Assembly: GCA_902493145.1 (NCBI GenBank)
Contig: CABUOA010000004.1
Location: 1-64,000, forward strand
Length of the DNA stretch: 64,000 nucleotides
DNA from: an uncultured Collinsella sp.
GTDB taxonomy: Bacteria; Actinomycetota; Coriobacteriia; Coriobacteriales; Coriobacteriaceae
Direction of reading: 5' to 3'
Shown: one piece after another, positions 8,818-17,201 of the stretch
Layout: each line of letters opens with the position of its first letter
How positions within the stretch are numbered: position 1 is the stretch's first letter
Position numbers and translations under genes: made by a program
The notes under the pieces: model-generated
Seen by the model: the letters and a program-made list of their open reading frames with translations, nothing else
Database searches by the model: none
Told to the model about the DNA's origin: nothing

Positions 8818-9153
8818 TCAGATGAGGTTCTCGCCCAGGTTCTTGCCGCCGAGGACGTGCATGTGGAAGTGCATGACGGTCTGACCGGCGTTGACGCCCT
8901 TGTTGGAGATGACGCGGAAACCGTCCTCCAGACCCTTGGCCTTGGCGACCTCCTGGATGGCGTGGGCCATGGCGCCCATGGTCTCGGCGGGCACGTTATC
9001 GGCGATGTCACTGTAGTGCTTCTTGGGGATCACGAGCGTGTGGACCGGCGCCTGGGGATTGAGGTCGTCGAACGCGATGACCTGGTCATCCTCGTAGACG
9101 ACGGTCGAGGGGATCTCGTGGTTGGCAATTTTGCAGAAGATGCAATCACACAT
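8818..9153 (-). CDS. HIT-family nucleotide hydrolase
   Basis: Histidine-triad protein of 111 residues, probably hydrolysing adenosine 5'-phosphoramidates or related nucleotides. CDCIFCKIANHEIPS at the N-terminus carries the zinc Cys pair seen in many bacterial HIT proteins, and HFHMHVLGG near residue 97 is the catalytic histidine triad. GAAAGG upstream supports ATG 9153 over a GTG six codons earlier. It follows xseB on the same strand. Confidence 0.93.
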   Translation of the reverse strand: MCDCIFCKIANHEIPSTVVYEDDQVIAFDDLNPQAPVHTLVIPKKHYSDIADNVPAETMGAMAHAIQEVAKAKGLEDGFRVISNKGVNAGQTVMHFHMHVLGGKNLGENLI

Positions 9154-9202
9154 GGTTGGTTCCTTTCTCACAGACCAAGGTAATTATATTTGGTCGGGAT
9201 GG

Positions 9203-9469
9203 TTAGAACGAAAGGTTGTCGTCGGTGTTGGCGGCTTCGCCGTCGGCGAGCACGTCGTTGCCGTCGACGTCCTTCAGGAGCACCGAGACCTTCTGCTCGG
9301 CATCGGACAAGCGGGTACGCAGGCTCTTGAGGAGCTCGACGCCGCGGGTATAGCTCTCAAGCGACTCCTCGAGCTCCATATCACCCGACTCCAAGCTGCG
9401 GATGATGAGCTCCAACTCCTGTGAAGCCTGCTTGTACGTAAGCTGCTCGACCGGGGTCTTCTCTGCCAT
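9203..9469 (-). CDS. xseB: Exodeoxyribonuclease VII small subunit
   Basis: Small subunit (88 residues) of exonuclease VII, which degrades single-stranded DNA together with XseA. The typical helical hairpin is present: TYKQASQELELIIRSLESG then LEESLESYTRGVELL. The acidic tail beyond residue 65 is not conserved in the family. It lies 42 nt downstream of xseA on the same strand and is almost certainly co-transcribed. Confidence 0.94.
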   Translation of the reverse strand: MAEKTPVEQLTYKQASQELELIIRSLESGDMELEESLESYTRGVELLKSLRTRLSDAEQKVSVLLKDVDGNDVLADGEAANTDDNLSF

Positions 9470-9511
9470 ATCTGTTTCCTTTCCTAAAGGTTTATCGCTA
9501 TGAAACGCGGC

Positions 9512-10963
9512 CTACTCGACCGTATCGACCGTTGCCGCCACGTTGCCGTCTGCCATGCGCACGCGAATGGCGTCACCGGGCTTAAAGGTCTTGGCGCTCG
9601 TGGCCACCCCATCATCGCTGTACGCGATGGAATAACCACGGGCAAGCACCTTGAGCGGCGACAGGGCATCGAGCGAGGCTGCCGCACGGCCCAGGTCGGA
9701 TGCTGGCTTGTTGAGCATCGTGCGCCCCTGATGCTCCAGGCGGGAGCTTGCGAGCGTGAGCGCATGGCGCTTGCCATCGAGTCCTGAGGTGCTTGCGATC
9801 AAGCGCTCGGGCAGACGCTCAAAGTTGGAGCGGAATGCCCCAACCGAACGCGTTATGGCGCCGGACAAACGATCGGCCGTCAGGGCAAGCTCAGACTCGC
9901 GACGCTCAACCATAAACGTTGGGTCGTTGAGGCACGGGCGGCACGCAGCCGCATCGAGCGCATCGCCCAAGCGAGCCGTATAGGTATCCCAGGCACGGCG
10001 ACCGCGCTGATCGAGCATCTCCAGGTCGACCTGGGCCGACCCAATCATCGATGCCATCGCAGCACCCAGACGTTGATAGCGCGCCTCGAGCACATCGGCC
10101 AACTCCGTCATAGCCGGCGCCACCGATTCGGCCGCCGCCGTAGGCGTGGAGGCGCGACGGTCGCTCACCATGTCGCAAATCGAGGTATCGGGCTCATGGC
10201 CAATGCCGGTCACCACGGGCACGGGACAAGCCGCCACCGCGCGGGCAAGCTCCTCGTCATTAAAGGTCATGAGGTCCTCAAAGGAGCCGCCGCCGCGCAC
10301 CAACAAAATACAGTCGGGCGCCGGCGTAATGGAAGCGGCGCGGCGCAGGCCCTCAATGAGCTCTGTCGGCGCACCCTCGCCTTGTACCTTGGCACCCACG
10401 CAGACGAGCTCGACGAGCGGGTTGCGACGACGCAATGTGCGCTTGACGTCGTCGATTACGGCACCCGAAAGCGAGGTGACGACCGCCACGCGGGAGCAGA
10501 ACACCGGGATGCGGCGCTTGCGCGCTTCGTCCATCAGACCCTCACGGCGTAGCTTTTCGGCCAGTTGCGCCACTTGTTGACGCAGCAGACCCTCCCCCGC
10601 CAGCGAAAACGAGCGAGCGACAAAGCTCATGCGGCCCGTAGCCTTATAGAGATTGAAGCTGCCCTTAAAGCTCACCTGCATACCGTCGCGCAGATCGAAC
10701 GTGCGCTTGAGATAGGCACCCTTCCAGATGATGCAGTCAACGGCGGCCGAATCGTCCTTGATCTGGAAATAGCAGTGGCCGCTTCGGGCGTTAGGACCAC
10801 GGAAACCCGTGACCTCGCCCAAAACGCTCAGTTGCGGAATGGCATCGAGCGCACCGGCGGCGATCTCCACCGCCTGGCTCACGCTGAGCTCCTTGCGCTC
10901 TTGCTCGTCCGAACCGTCGAACTCGGCGGAAACGGCATTACCGGTTAGGTTCCAGCCTGCCAC
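9512..10963 (-). CDS. xseA: Exodeoxyribonuclease VII large subunit
   Basis: Catalytic subunit of exonuclease VII (483 residues). An OB-fold at residues 28-125 (LSVSQAVEIAAGALD, FRGPNARSGHCYFQIKD) is followed by the nuclease domain with VVTSLSGAVIDDV, LVRGGGSFEDL and TGIGHEPDTSICDMV, all family hallmarks. The start is a GTG with AAAGGAGG 6 nt upstream. Paired with xseB downstream. Confidence 0.95.
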   Translation of the reverse strand: MAGWNLTGNAVSAEFDGSDEQERKELSVSQAVEIAAGALDAIPQLSVLGEVTGFRGPNARSGHCYFQIKDDSAAVDCIIWKGAYLKRTFDLRDGMQVSFKGSFNLYKATGRMSFVARSFSLAGEGLLRQQVAQLAEKLRREGLMDEARKRRIPVFCSRVAVVTSLSGAVIDDVKRTLRRRNPLVELVCVGAKVQGEGAPTELIEGLRRAASITPAPDCILLVRGGGSFEDLMTFNDEELARAVAACPVPVVTGIGHEPDTSICDMVSDRRASTPTAAAESVAPAMTELADVLEARYQRLGAAMASMIGSAQVDLEMLDQRGRRAWDTYTARLGDALDAAACRPCLNDPTFMVERRESELALTADRLSGAITRSVGAFRSNFERLPERLIASTSGLDGKRHALTLASSRLEHQGRTMLNKPASDLGRAAASLDALSPLKVLARGYSIAYSDDGVATSAKTFKPGDAIRVRMADGNVAATVDTVE

Positions 10964-11029
10964 GCAGCCTCCTTTCGTTATCGAGCACAGAGGCTCCGGC
11001 CCCGTGCGAAATTAAGTCCAACACATAGT

Positions 11030-11064
11030 ACAGCGCCGCGAGGACACGAATCCCCGCGGCGCCT
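11030..11064 (-). terminator. GC-rich hairpin after the zinc peptidase gene
   Basis: GCGCCGCG and CGCGGCGC pair around a loop of about 14 nt, 15-50 nt after the stop codon on the minus strand. There is no T-run, so it is a weak intrinsic terminator or an mRNA-end stabiliser. Confidence 0.45.
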
Positions 11065-11078
11065 GCCTGTCCCATTTG

Positions 11079-11783
11079 TTATCGGTTGGAGTTTCTGTTG
11101 TAGCGAGCCATGAGGTAGAGCAACTGAATGATCGAAGTGAGCGCTGCAGCCACATAGGTAAGCGCGGCTGCCGTCAGTACCTTCTTGGCGCCGTTGACCT
11201 GCTTGGAGCTCATGCCCGACTGCTCGATGTACGCCACAGCACGTCGGCTGGCGTCAATCTCGACAGGCAACGTAACGAGTTGGAACAGCACACTAAACGA
11301 GAAGAAGATCAACGCGAGGGTCGTGAGCCCGGCAATGTTCATAAACAGGCCCAAGAGTAACACGATGGTCCAGGTGTTCTGGGTAAAGTTGACGACCGGC
11401 ACGAGGGCGGTACGCACTTTCATCATGGCATAGCCGCTTTGACGCTGGGCGGCATGGCCCGCCTCGTGGCAGGCGACGGCAACGCTTGCGACCGAACCGC
11501 CCGAACGGTTGGCATCCGACAGATACAGGTTGTTGTCCTGCGGGTTGTAATGGTCGGTGAGCTCGCCAGCGACACCCTTGATACCCACGGCGCTACAACC
11601 GTTGGCATCGAGCATGCGGCGAGCGACTGTGGCACCCGTATCGCCGTCCGAGCGAACCTTGGACCAGGTTTTGTACGTCGAGTTGATATAGTTCTGTGCG
11701 GCAAGGCCAAGCACCGTGCAGACAAGAACAACCAGCAGGTACAGCGGGTCGATGCCAAAGCCGTATCCATAGTAATAAGGCAT
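11079..11783 (-). CDS. Membrane zinc metallopeptidase (YugP-like)
   Basis: Integral membrane peptidase of 234 residues in the neutral zinc metallopeptidase family represented by B. subtilis YugP. It begins with a Tyr/Gly-rich segment, has a first membrane helix at residues 13-30, a catalytic HEAGH at about residue 107 (HEXXH zinc ligand), and two or three further hydrophobic helices after residue 125. GGAGG precedes the ATG. The physiological substrate is unknown. Confidence 0.88.
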   Translation of the reverse strand: MPYYYGYGFGIDPLYLLVVLVCTVLGLAAQNYINSTYKTWSKVRSDGDTGATVARRMLDANGCSAVGIKGVAGELTDHYNPQDNNLYLSDANRSGGSVASVAVACHEAGHAAQRQSGYAMMKVRTALVPVVNFTQNTWTIVLLLGLFMNIAGLTTLALIFFSFSVLFQLVTLPVEIDASRRAVAYIEQSGMSSKQVNGAKKVLTAAALTYVAAALTSIIQLLYLMARYNRNSNR

Positions 11784-11847
11784 GCGAATTCCTCCGAGTC
11801 GAGTTACACGTTGGAGGCATTTTACCCACTCAACCGGCTAGGCTTCC

Positions 11848-12981
11848 CTACAGGAGCTCGATTTTGCCGTCCTTCACCGTCAACCCCATATTGCCGGAAA
11901 GCAGATCGTCCAGGCGCGAGCCCACAAGCTCAAAGCGCCAACCTTCGCGCAGGCGGCTCTGCTCGGGATGCTCAATGTAGTCGGCCAGGTCATCGCGCGA
12001 GGCAATGACCGAGGTCGCAACGCCTGAGCGCTCGGCAACCAGGCGGATAAGCGCATACATAAGGTCAGTCACGCTCTCCAGCTCCGGCGAAATCTGACGA
12101 TGTCCGCGCACCAAGAGCGGCAGGCGATCGTGCGGACAGCTCGCACCGCGCTTGATGGCCATGAGCGCACCGTCCACGTCGCGCTCCCCCAATTGATCGG
12201 TACCGCGAATGCTACGGAACTCCTCAACGCGCACGGGATTGCGCTTAACGAGCGCTAGCAGCGTGTCGTCGGACATGACCCACTTGCGTGGGATGTTGCG
12301 CCGCTCGGCGCGGTCCTCGCGCCAGGCGGCGAGCTCGCGCGCGATACCCAGCTGATGACGGCTGCACGAATTGATGCGCTTGACCTTGCGGAACGCCTCG
12401 TGGCGATCGGCGCGATAGTGCGACTCGTCAGCCAGCGGGCGCAGCTCGTCGAGCACCCAGTCCACACGGCCCAGCTCGCGCAGGCGGCTCATCATCTCGG
12501 TATAGGCGACGATCAGGTACTTGACGTCATCGATCGCATACTCAATCTGCTTATCGGTCAGCGGGCGGCGCGACCAGTCGGTCAGTGACTCGGTCTTGGG
12601 CAGCGATACGCCGCAGAACGTCTGAACAAGCGCGCCATACGAAATCTGCTGGCGCTCGCCCAAAAAGGCGGCGGCGACCTGCGTATCGAAAATCGGTCGT
12701 GGCAGCACGCCCACGGTATGGAGCATGACCTCCATATCCTGCGAGCACGCGTGGAAGACCTTGGTCACGCTCTCGTCGGCCATAAGCTCGGCCAGCGGCG
12801 ATAGGTCGTCGATTACCAGGGGATCGACCGCGACGCTCTCAGCAGGGGTGGCAATCTGAACCAAACATAGACGCGGATGGAACGTGCGCTCGCGCAAAAA
12901 CTCGGTATCGACGGCAATCGCGTCGAACTCACGGGCGCGCTGGCAAAAGTCGAGTAGAGCCTGATGTGTGGAAATGTACAT
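11848..12981 (-). CDS. rnd: Ribonuclease D
   Basis: 3'-5' exoribonuclease for tRNA and stable RNA maturation, 377 residues. The DEDD nuclease domain shows AVDTEFLRE (Asp/Glu pair) near residue 25, the middle Asp in CSQDMEVM, and YAIDDVKYL near residue 160. HRDC-type helical regions follow. ATG 12981 is chosen because it places the conserved N-terminus correctly; an upstream GTG adds 12 residues without family support. The stop lies 64 nt before the zinc peptidase start, with no hairpin between. Confidence 0.92.
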   Translation of the reverse strand: MYISTHQALLDFCQRAREFDAIAVDTEFLRERTFHPRLCLVQIATPAESVAVDPLVIDDLSPLAELMADESVTKVFHACSQDMEVMLHTVGVLPRPIFDTQVAAAFLGERQQISYGALVQTFCGVSLPKTESLTDWSRRPLTDKQIEYAIDDVKYLIVAYTEMMSRLRELGRVDWVLDELRPLADESHYRADRHEAFRKVKRINSCSRHQLGIARELAAWREDRAERRNIPRKWVMSDDTLLALVKRNPVRVEEFRSIRGTDQLGERDVDGALMAIKRGASCPHDRLPLLVRGHRQISPELESVTDLMYALIRLVAERSGVATSVIASRDDLADYIEHPEQSRLREGWRFELVGSRLDDLLSGNMGLTVKDGKIELL

Positions 12982-13079
12982 ATCAACCCATCGAATAAGG
13001 TTAGGCCCGAAAAACACGGGTAGGATATCGGCATTGCCTTACAACTATACTCGGTTAGTCACAGAACGGGAACGTAAGT

Positions 13080-13997
13080 ATGCGCTGCCTTATCATCCAC
13101 AACCCGGCATCGGGCCCCAGCTCAGATGAAATCTTCGCATTCACGCACGCCCTTGCACAGGGCGGCGACGAGGTCGTGATGCGCTTTATCGGCGATGGCA
13201 TGGAACCCGAGGACGCCGTGGCAGACGTGCGCGAGTTTGACCGCGTGGTCGTTTCGGGCGGCGACGGCACTGTCTCCAACGTGCTCGACCAGATGCGCGG
13301 ATGCGGTGTCCCCACGCTCGTCTTCCCCTCCGGTACGGCCTGCCTGTTCTTCAACAACATCGGCAATGCCCCCGAGGCGGCGGCGCTCGCCAAGGCCTGC
13401 CGTGCCGGTCGCACGGTCAAAGTCGACATGGGCGAGCTCTTTTGGCTCGACGAGAACGGCAACGAGAAGCGCCACGGCTTCATCATCATCGCCGGCTCGG
13501 GCTTCGACGCCGAGATCATGATGAAGGCCGCCCCCACCAAAAACGACATCGGCGAGATCGCTTACTTCCTCTCCGCGCTCGCCACGCCCAATCCCACGGT
13601 GGCGCACTTTACGATTGAGCATGACGGCATTGTCGAGGAGCTCGACGGCATCTGCTGCATGGCCGGCAACACCTCGGTCATCCAAAACGACATCAACCTG
13701 TTCCCCGACTGCCGTATGAACGATGGCATGGTCGACATTGCGGTCATCGAACCCGTAAAAACTGTGCAGCTTCTACCGACTGTGATCACCGCCGCACTCG
13801 ACCCCGCCGGCAAGGTACTCGGCCGCCCGCAGTTCAAGATCATCCAGACCAAGGAAGCCAAGATCACCTGCACCCCGTCACTGGGCATGCAGTTCGATGG
13901 CGAGATTATCTCCAGCAATTCGGGCGTCTTTGGAGCCCGCGCGCTTCCGCAATGCCTCGACCTCATCGTCGACGAATTCTCCCCGCTCGGAAAATAG
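13080..13997 (+). CDS. Diacylglycerol/lipid kinase family protein
   Basis: Lipid or sphingoid kinase-like protein of 305 residues. The N-terminal DAGK catalytic domain has LIIHNPASGP at residue 4 and the nucleotide-binding VVVSGGDGTVSNVL near residue 57, then a FPSGTACLF segment. The C-terminal beta-sandwich (VDIAVIEPV, ITCTPSLGMQFDGE) is also typical. Likely acts on membrane lipid precursors; the exact lipid is unknown. It is divergent from rnd, and a 30-residue membrane peptide follows it 9 nt downstream. Confidence 0.88.
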   Translation: MRCLIIHNPASGPSSDEIFAFTHALAQGGDEVVMRFIGDGMEPEDAVADVREFDRVVVSGGDGTVSNVLDQMRGCGVPTLVFPSGTACLFFNNIGNAPEAAALAKACRAGRTVKVDMGELFWLDENGNEKRHGFIIIAGSGFDAEIMMKAAPTKNDIGEIAYFLSALATPNPTVAHFTIEHDGIVEELDGICCMAGNTSVIQNDINLFPDCRMNDGMVDIAVIEPVKTVQLLPTVITAALDPAGKVLGRPQFKIIQTKEAKITCTPSLGMQFDGEIISSNSGVFGARALPQCLDLIVDEFSPLGK

Positions 13998-14006
13998 GAG
14001 GACCCT

Positions 14007-14099
14007 ATGAACGACAATCCCCTGATCGGCTTTATTGTCATCGTCTTGGCCATGCTCGTCGGTTACGCCATCAACGTGATTCACCGCCGAAAGAAGTAA
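14007..14099 (+). CDS. Small single-pass membrane protein, 30 residues
   Basis: An ATG with AGGAGG 4 nt upstream opens a 30-codon frame. Residues 6-24 form one hydrophobic helix (IGFIVIVLAMLVGYAINVI) and the end is strongly basic (HRRKK), so the C-terminus should stay in the cytoplasm. It lies 9 nt after the lipid-kinase-like gene and before a strong terminator, so it is the last gene of that operon. No family recognised. The ribosome-binding site, membrane topology and position together support a real gene. Confidence 0.7.
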   Translation: MNDNPLIGFIVIVLAMLVGYAINVIHRRKK

Positions 14100-14130
14100 A
14101 TCCACATTGGTATGATATTCATCCAGTTAT

Positions 14131-14182
14131 CGACTCTCCCGCTGTTTATGCAAATCCTAAACAGCGGGAGAGTTTTCTTTTT
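14131..14182 (+). terminator. Strong intrinsic terminator
   Basis: A perfect 16-bp stem (14133-14148 with 14158-14173) with a 9-nt loop is followed by TTTCTTTTTG. It ends the lipid-kinase/small-membrane-protein operon. Confidence 0.93.
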
Positions 14183-14183
14183 G

Positions 14184-14407
14184 ACCGCCGTCTAATGCTT
14201 TATTCAGCTACAGTAAATGCAGGGTGCCTTTATTTAACTAAAGCCATAAAATGAGTATTATTATCCGTTCATCGTATATTTCTTCACGCTCATCGAGCAA
14301 AGGCTGTTGTCGAGTGAATACTCTTTACACTTCCTTTAGGCTAGTAGATGTATTTATTAGCTGAAACTCCGTACGGTTTCGCGGGGTTTCAACAGTTGGG
14401 AGGGATT
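14184..14407 (+). other. AT-rich promoter and leader region of the C69 dipeptidase gene
   Basis: No open frame is convincing here. TTTACA at about 14325 with a TAG-rich stretch 15-17 nt on is a weak promoter candidate. A small hairpin (GAAAC-CCG with CGG-GTTTC, 14365-14392) lies just before the GGGAGGG ribosome-binding site and would be in the leader. Confidence 0.35.
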
Positions 14408-16210
14408 ATGAGGTTTACTCATCCTGTCAACACGCTCAAGAAGCTCGGCTGCGGCCTTGCGTTTGGAGCAGCGGCTATCATGGCCATGCCGACTTCGGCA
14501 CTCGCCTGCACCCAGATCTACATGGGCAGCAAGCTCACGGCAGACGGCAACACGTACTACGGCCGTTCCGAGGACTTCGGTCCGCGCTACATCAAGCACT
14601 TTGGCATTGAGCCCGCACACAAGGACGGCAACGAGTACACCTCGGTCGAGTCCGGTTTTGAGTACAAGTCCAAGGGCGCAACCTACCGCTACACCTTCGT
14701 TCGCGACAACCCCTCGCAGTGGGAAGATCGCTACGACGCATATTCCGAGGCAGGCATCAACGAGAAGGGTGTCTCCTGCTCTGCCACGTTGAGCACCTCC
14801 TATAACGAGAAGGCCGAAGAGGCCGACCCCATCACCGAGGAGACTGGCATTGGCGAATACAACTACGCCAGCGTCATTCTGGGCGAGAGTGCCACGGCCC
14901 GCGAGGGTGTCGAGCTCCTCGGCAGCCTGATTGACGAGCAGGGCGTCTGCTCCAACGACCAGATCATCATTGCCGACAACAACGAGACCTGGTTGTTTGC
15001 AGCGCTTTCCGGCCATCAGTGGATCGCCATGAGGCTCACTGACGATATCGCCTCGCTCAACCCCAACATCGGCAACCTCACCTATGACGTCGACCTCGAC
15101 GACACCGAGAACTGCCTCCACTCCGAGGGCATCGAGTCTATGCCTAAGGAGAAGGGCTTTGCCGAGTACACCGACGGCAAGTTCGACGTCGCCAAGACCT
15201 ACGGCGAGGAGATTGGCGAGGCCGGCATGCACCAGTGGTCGCGCTATATCCAGGGCCGCGATTACTTCATGGCTCCGCTTGCTGAGGGCACCGACTACGA
15301 GATCGTCAAGGACGAGCGCGAAGACGCTCGCGCGACGACCGGCGCCCTGGTCCACGAAATGCAGCCGCTGTTCTTTACGCCCGGCAAGTCCGACTGGAAC
15401 ACCTTTGAGATGATTCGTTCCTTCGCCGCTCGCGGCGAGAATGTCGCCGGCCTCAACGCCAACACCGACGGCGCGTATGCCATCGGCTCCAACCGCAACA
15501 CCGAAATCCACACCTTCCAGATCCGTCACGGCATGGACCCCGAGATCGCGACCATCCAGTGGGAGATGCTCTCCAACGCCGAGTTCTCCGTCGCTATCCC
15601 CCTCTATTCCGCACTGCTCACCGAGGTCAGCCCCTACTTCAGCGATCAGGATGTCTCCTTCGATCACTGCGAAGAGGAAGACGTCGTGAACAACGAGGAG
15701 CCCAAGAACTCCATCAACTACGTCCTCATGGACATCAACACGCTCGCCTATGAGAACCGCGACCACTGCGCCACCGGCGTCCGCGCCTATCTCGACGCCC
15801 TGCAGAAGGAGCTCATCGAGCAGAACCTGACCGTCGACGAGGCCATGCAGGCCGAAGAAGGCACCGAAGCCCGCACCGCCCTGGCCAACAAGGCCGGCAA
15901 GGCTGCAACCAAGAACACCTATGTTAAGTGCAAGGCCATGCTCGAGGAGATGCGCGACTACCTCCAGGAGGGCGATTTCTCCGAGGAGTTCGTCCCGAGT
16001 GACTACGATGCTGACAACGACTGCCTGGTCGAGTCCATCACCTACGCCGACGAGGCCCTTTCCGATGAGGACGTGGCCGAGCCCGAGGCCGAAGAGGAAG
16101 AGGTCACCGAGGAGAAGTCCGAGGGCAACAACATGGCCGCCATGGCCGTTGGCGCCGTCGTCATCATCGGTGTCTGCGCCTACGTGATCTATCGTCGCAA
16201 GAAGGCCTAA
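14408..16210 (+). CDS. Secreted, membrane-anchored C69 family dipeptidase
   Basis: Dipeptidase of the C69 (PepD-like) N-terminal-nucleophile family, 600 residues. Residues 1-33 are a signal peptide with an ALA motif directly before Cys34, the expected catalytic nucleophile. Signal peptidase I cleavage would therefore expose the active Cys as the new N-terminus. GSKLTADGNTYYGRSEDFG and NDQIIIADNNETW follow as in the family. The C-terminus has an acidic Glu-rich stretch (about 545-570) and one membrane helix ending in RRKKA, which would hold the enzyme outside the cell. Substrates would be peptides from the gut. ATG 14408 has GGGAGGG upstream; a longer frame begins at 14348 without a ribosome-binding site. 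Confidence 0.9.
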   Translation: MRFTHPVNTLKKLGCGLAFGAAAIMAMPTSALACTQIYMGSKLTADGNTYYGRSEDFGPRYIKHFGIEPAHKDGNEYTSVESGFEYKSKGATYRYTFVRDNPSQWEDRYDAYSEAGINEKGVSCSATLSTSYNEKAEEADPITEETGIGEYNYASVILGESATAREGVELLGSLIDEQGVCSNDQIIIADNNETWLFAALSGHQWIAMRLTDDIASLNPNIGNLTYDVDLDDTENCLHSEGIESMPKEKGFAEYTDGKFDVAKTYGEEIGEAGMHQWSRYIQGRDYFMAPLAEGTDYEIVKDEREDARATTGALVHEMQPLFFTPGKSDWNTFEMIRSFAARGENVAGLNANTDGAYAIGSNRNTEIHTFQIRHGMDPEIATIQWEMLSNAEFSVAIPLYSALLTEVSPYFSDQDVSFDHCEEEDVVNNEEPKNSINYVLMDINTLAYENRDHCATGVRAYLDALQKELIEQNLTVDEAMQAEEGTEARTALANKAGKAATKNTYVKCKAMLEEMRDYLQEGDFSEEFVPSDYDADNDCLVESITYADEALSDEDVAEPEAEEEEVTEEKSEGNNMAAMAVGAVVIIGVCAYVIYRRKKA

Positions 16211-16221
16211 AGCCCTCATGT

Positions 16222-16282
16222 CTTAGCTGAGCGGACAAGGCAGCAATGGCAGCCTCGCCCGCTCAGCCCGCTCTTTTGACCG
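16222..16282 (+). terminator. Terminator after the C69 dipeptidase
   Basis: GCTGAGCGG pairs with CCGCTCAGC across about 25 nt, and CTCTTTTGACC follows. Moderately convincing. Confidence 0.55.
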
Positions 16283-16297
16283 ACGGGAAACCCGCCT

Positions 16298-16347
16298 GAA
16301 ATCTTTTCAAAAAAGATTTCCCCGCACACACTTCGCTGTGCTATAGT
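16298..16347 (+). promoter_or_regulatory. Promoter with palindrome for the Trp leader / ECF operon
   Basis: A TATAGT -10 candidate is at 16342-16347. Just upstream a perfect 10-bp inverted repeat (GAAATCTTTT at 16298-16307, AAAAGATTTC at 16311-16320) covers the -35 region and could be an operator. Transcription from here gives a leader of about 50 nt before the leader peptide. Confidence 0.5.
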
Positions 16348-16405
16348 GCAGCGCAACAGCAACTAGGTGCGACCGCGCCACGGCATCACGAAAGGAGCCA
16401 CCAAC

Positions 16406-16474
16406 ATGAAGAACACGATGAAGTCTCTCAACAACTGGTGGTGGCGTGATGCGAATACGATCGGTCGACAGTGA
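16406..16474 (+). CDS. Trp-rich leader peptide of the ECF transporter operon
   Basis: A 22-codon frame with AAAGGAG 8 nt before its ATG contains three consecutive TGG codons (16436-16444, Asn-Asn-Trp-Trp-Trp). It stops at 16472-16474, 36 nt before an intrinsic terminator. This is the arrangement of classical tryptophan attenuation leaders. The peptide itself probably has no function beyond being translated. A ribosome stalled at the Trp codons would leave 16462-16468 free to pair with 16524-16530, blocking the terminator. Confidence 0.88.
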   Translation: MKNTMKSLNNWWWRDANTIGRQ

Positions 16475-16510
16475 GTCCCTCACGCCTGCTTTTGCGCTCT
16501 AGGTGATTGG

Positions 16511-16543
16511 AAGGCCTCCGGTTTCGACCGGGGGCCTTTTTCT
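16511..16543 (+). terminator. Attenuator terminator upstream of the ECF S component
   Basis: AAGGCCTCCGGT (16511-16522) pairs with ACCGGGGGCCTT (16527-16538) with one G-U pair and a TTCG loop, followed by TTTTTCT. CGGTCGA at 16462-16468, inside the leader peptide frame, is complementary to TCGACCG at 16524-16530, giving an antiterminator that excludes this hairpin. Confidence 0.9.
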
Positions 16544-16619
16544 ATCTCGAGCCCGATCGCATTCGCATCACGCGCCTCCGTTTTTCTCTTACACTCCCCT
16601 TTTTGAAAGGATTTTCACC

Positions 16620-17195
16620 ATGTCTCAGAACACCACCGCCACCGCCCAGCCCCGCACCGTCCAGACCGCCGACCGCGGCAAACTCGATGTCCGTGCCCTC
16701 GTCCTGCTCGCCATCCTGCTCGCCGCCGGCTTCATCCTCAACTTCACCGTCGGCAAGGCAGTCTCGAGCATTTCGGGCGGTATGATCAGCCCCGAGTTCA
16801 TCATCTCGGCCTTCTGCCTCACCATTCTGGTCGTTCGCCCCAACATCGGTCAGGCGCTCGTCATTGGCCTCATCTCGGCTGCCGTGATCCAGATCACCAC
16901 CACTTCGCCGTTCGTCGATTTTGCCGCCGAGGGCATCGCCGCCATGCTCATGGCCGGCATCGTCAACGCCGCCGGCAAGAACGGTCAGGTCAAGCCCGCC
17001 ATCGCCATTGTTGCAACCTTCCTGACCACCTTTGTCTCCGGCGTCATCTTCATGGTCATCAAGATGGCCATGCTCGGCGTGGTAGGCGAGCTCGCCGCCG
17101 CCATGCTGCCCGTCGTTGCCATGACCGCCGTCTTTAACGCCATTCTGGTCGGCGCCCTCTACCTGCCCATCCAGAAGGCTCTTAGACTCAACTAA
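16620..17195 (+). CDS. ECF transporter substrate-specific (S) component, probably for tryptophan
   Basis: Membrane protein of 191 residues with about five or six hydrophobic helices and a Thr/Gln-rich hydrophilic N-terminus of some 25 residues. The layout after GGMISPEFIISAFCLTI, with LVIGLISAAVIQITT, resembles the TrpP family of tryptophan transport proteins. It lies between a Trp-codon attenuator and genes for fused ECF ATPases and a T component, so tryptophan is the most likely substrate (inference). ATG 16620 has TGAAAGGA upstream. A long frame beginning at 16503 overlaps the terminator and is not the real start. Confidence 0.85.
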   Translation: MSQNTTATAQPRTVQTADRGKLDVRALVLLAILLAAGFILNFTVGKAVSSISGGMISPEFIISAFCLTILVVRPNIGQALVIGLISAAVIQITTTSPFVDFAAEGIAAMLMAGIVNAAGKNGQVKPAIAIVATFLTTFVSGVIFMVIKMAMLGVVGELAAAMLPVVAMTAVFNAILVGALYLPIQKALRLN

Positions 17196-17201
17196 CCCGC
17201 T

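Noticed and set aside
14357..16219. 620-codon minus-strand frame opposite the C69 dipeptidase
   Set aside because: No ribosome-binding site or motif, Gly/Val/Leu-rich, and it exactly mirrors a gene with signal peptide and family signatures.
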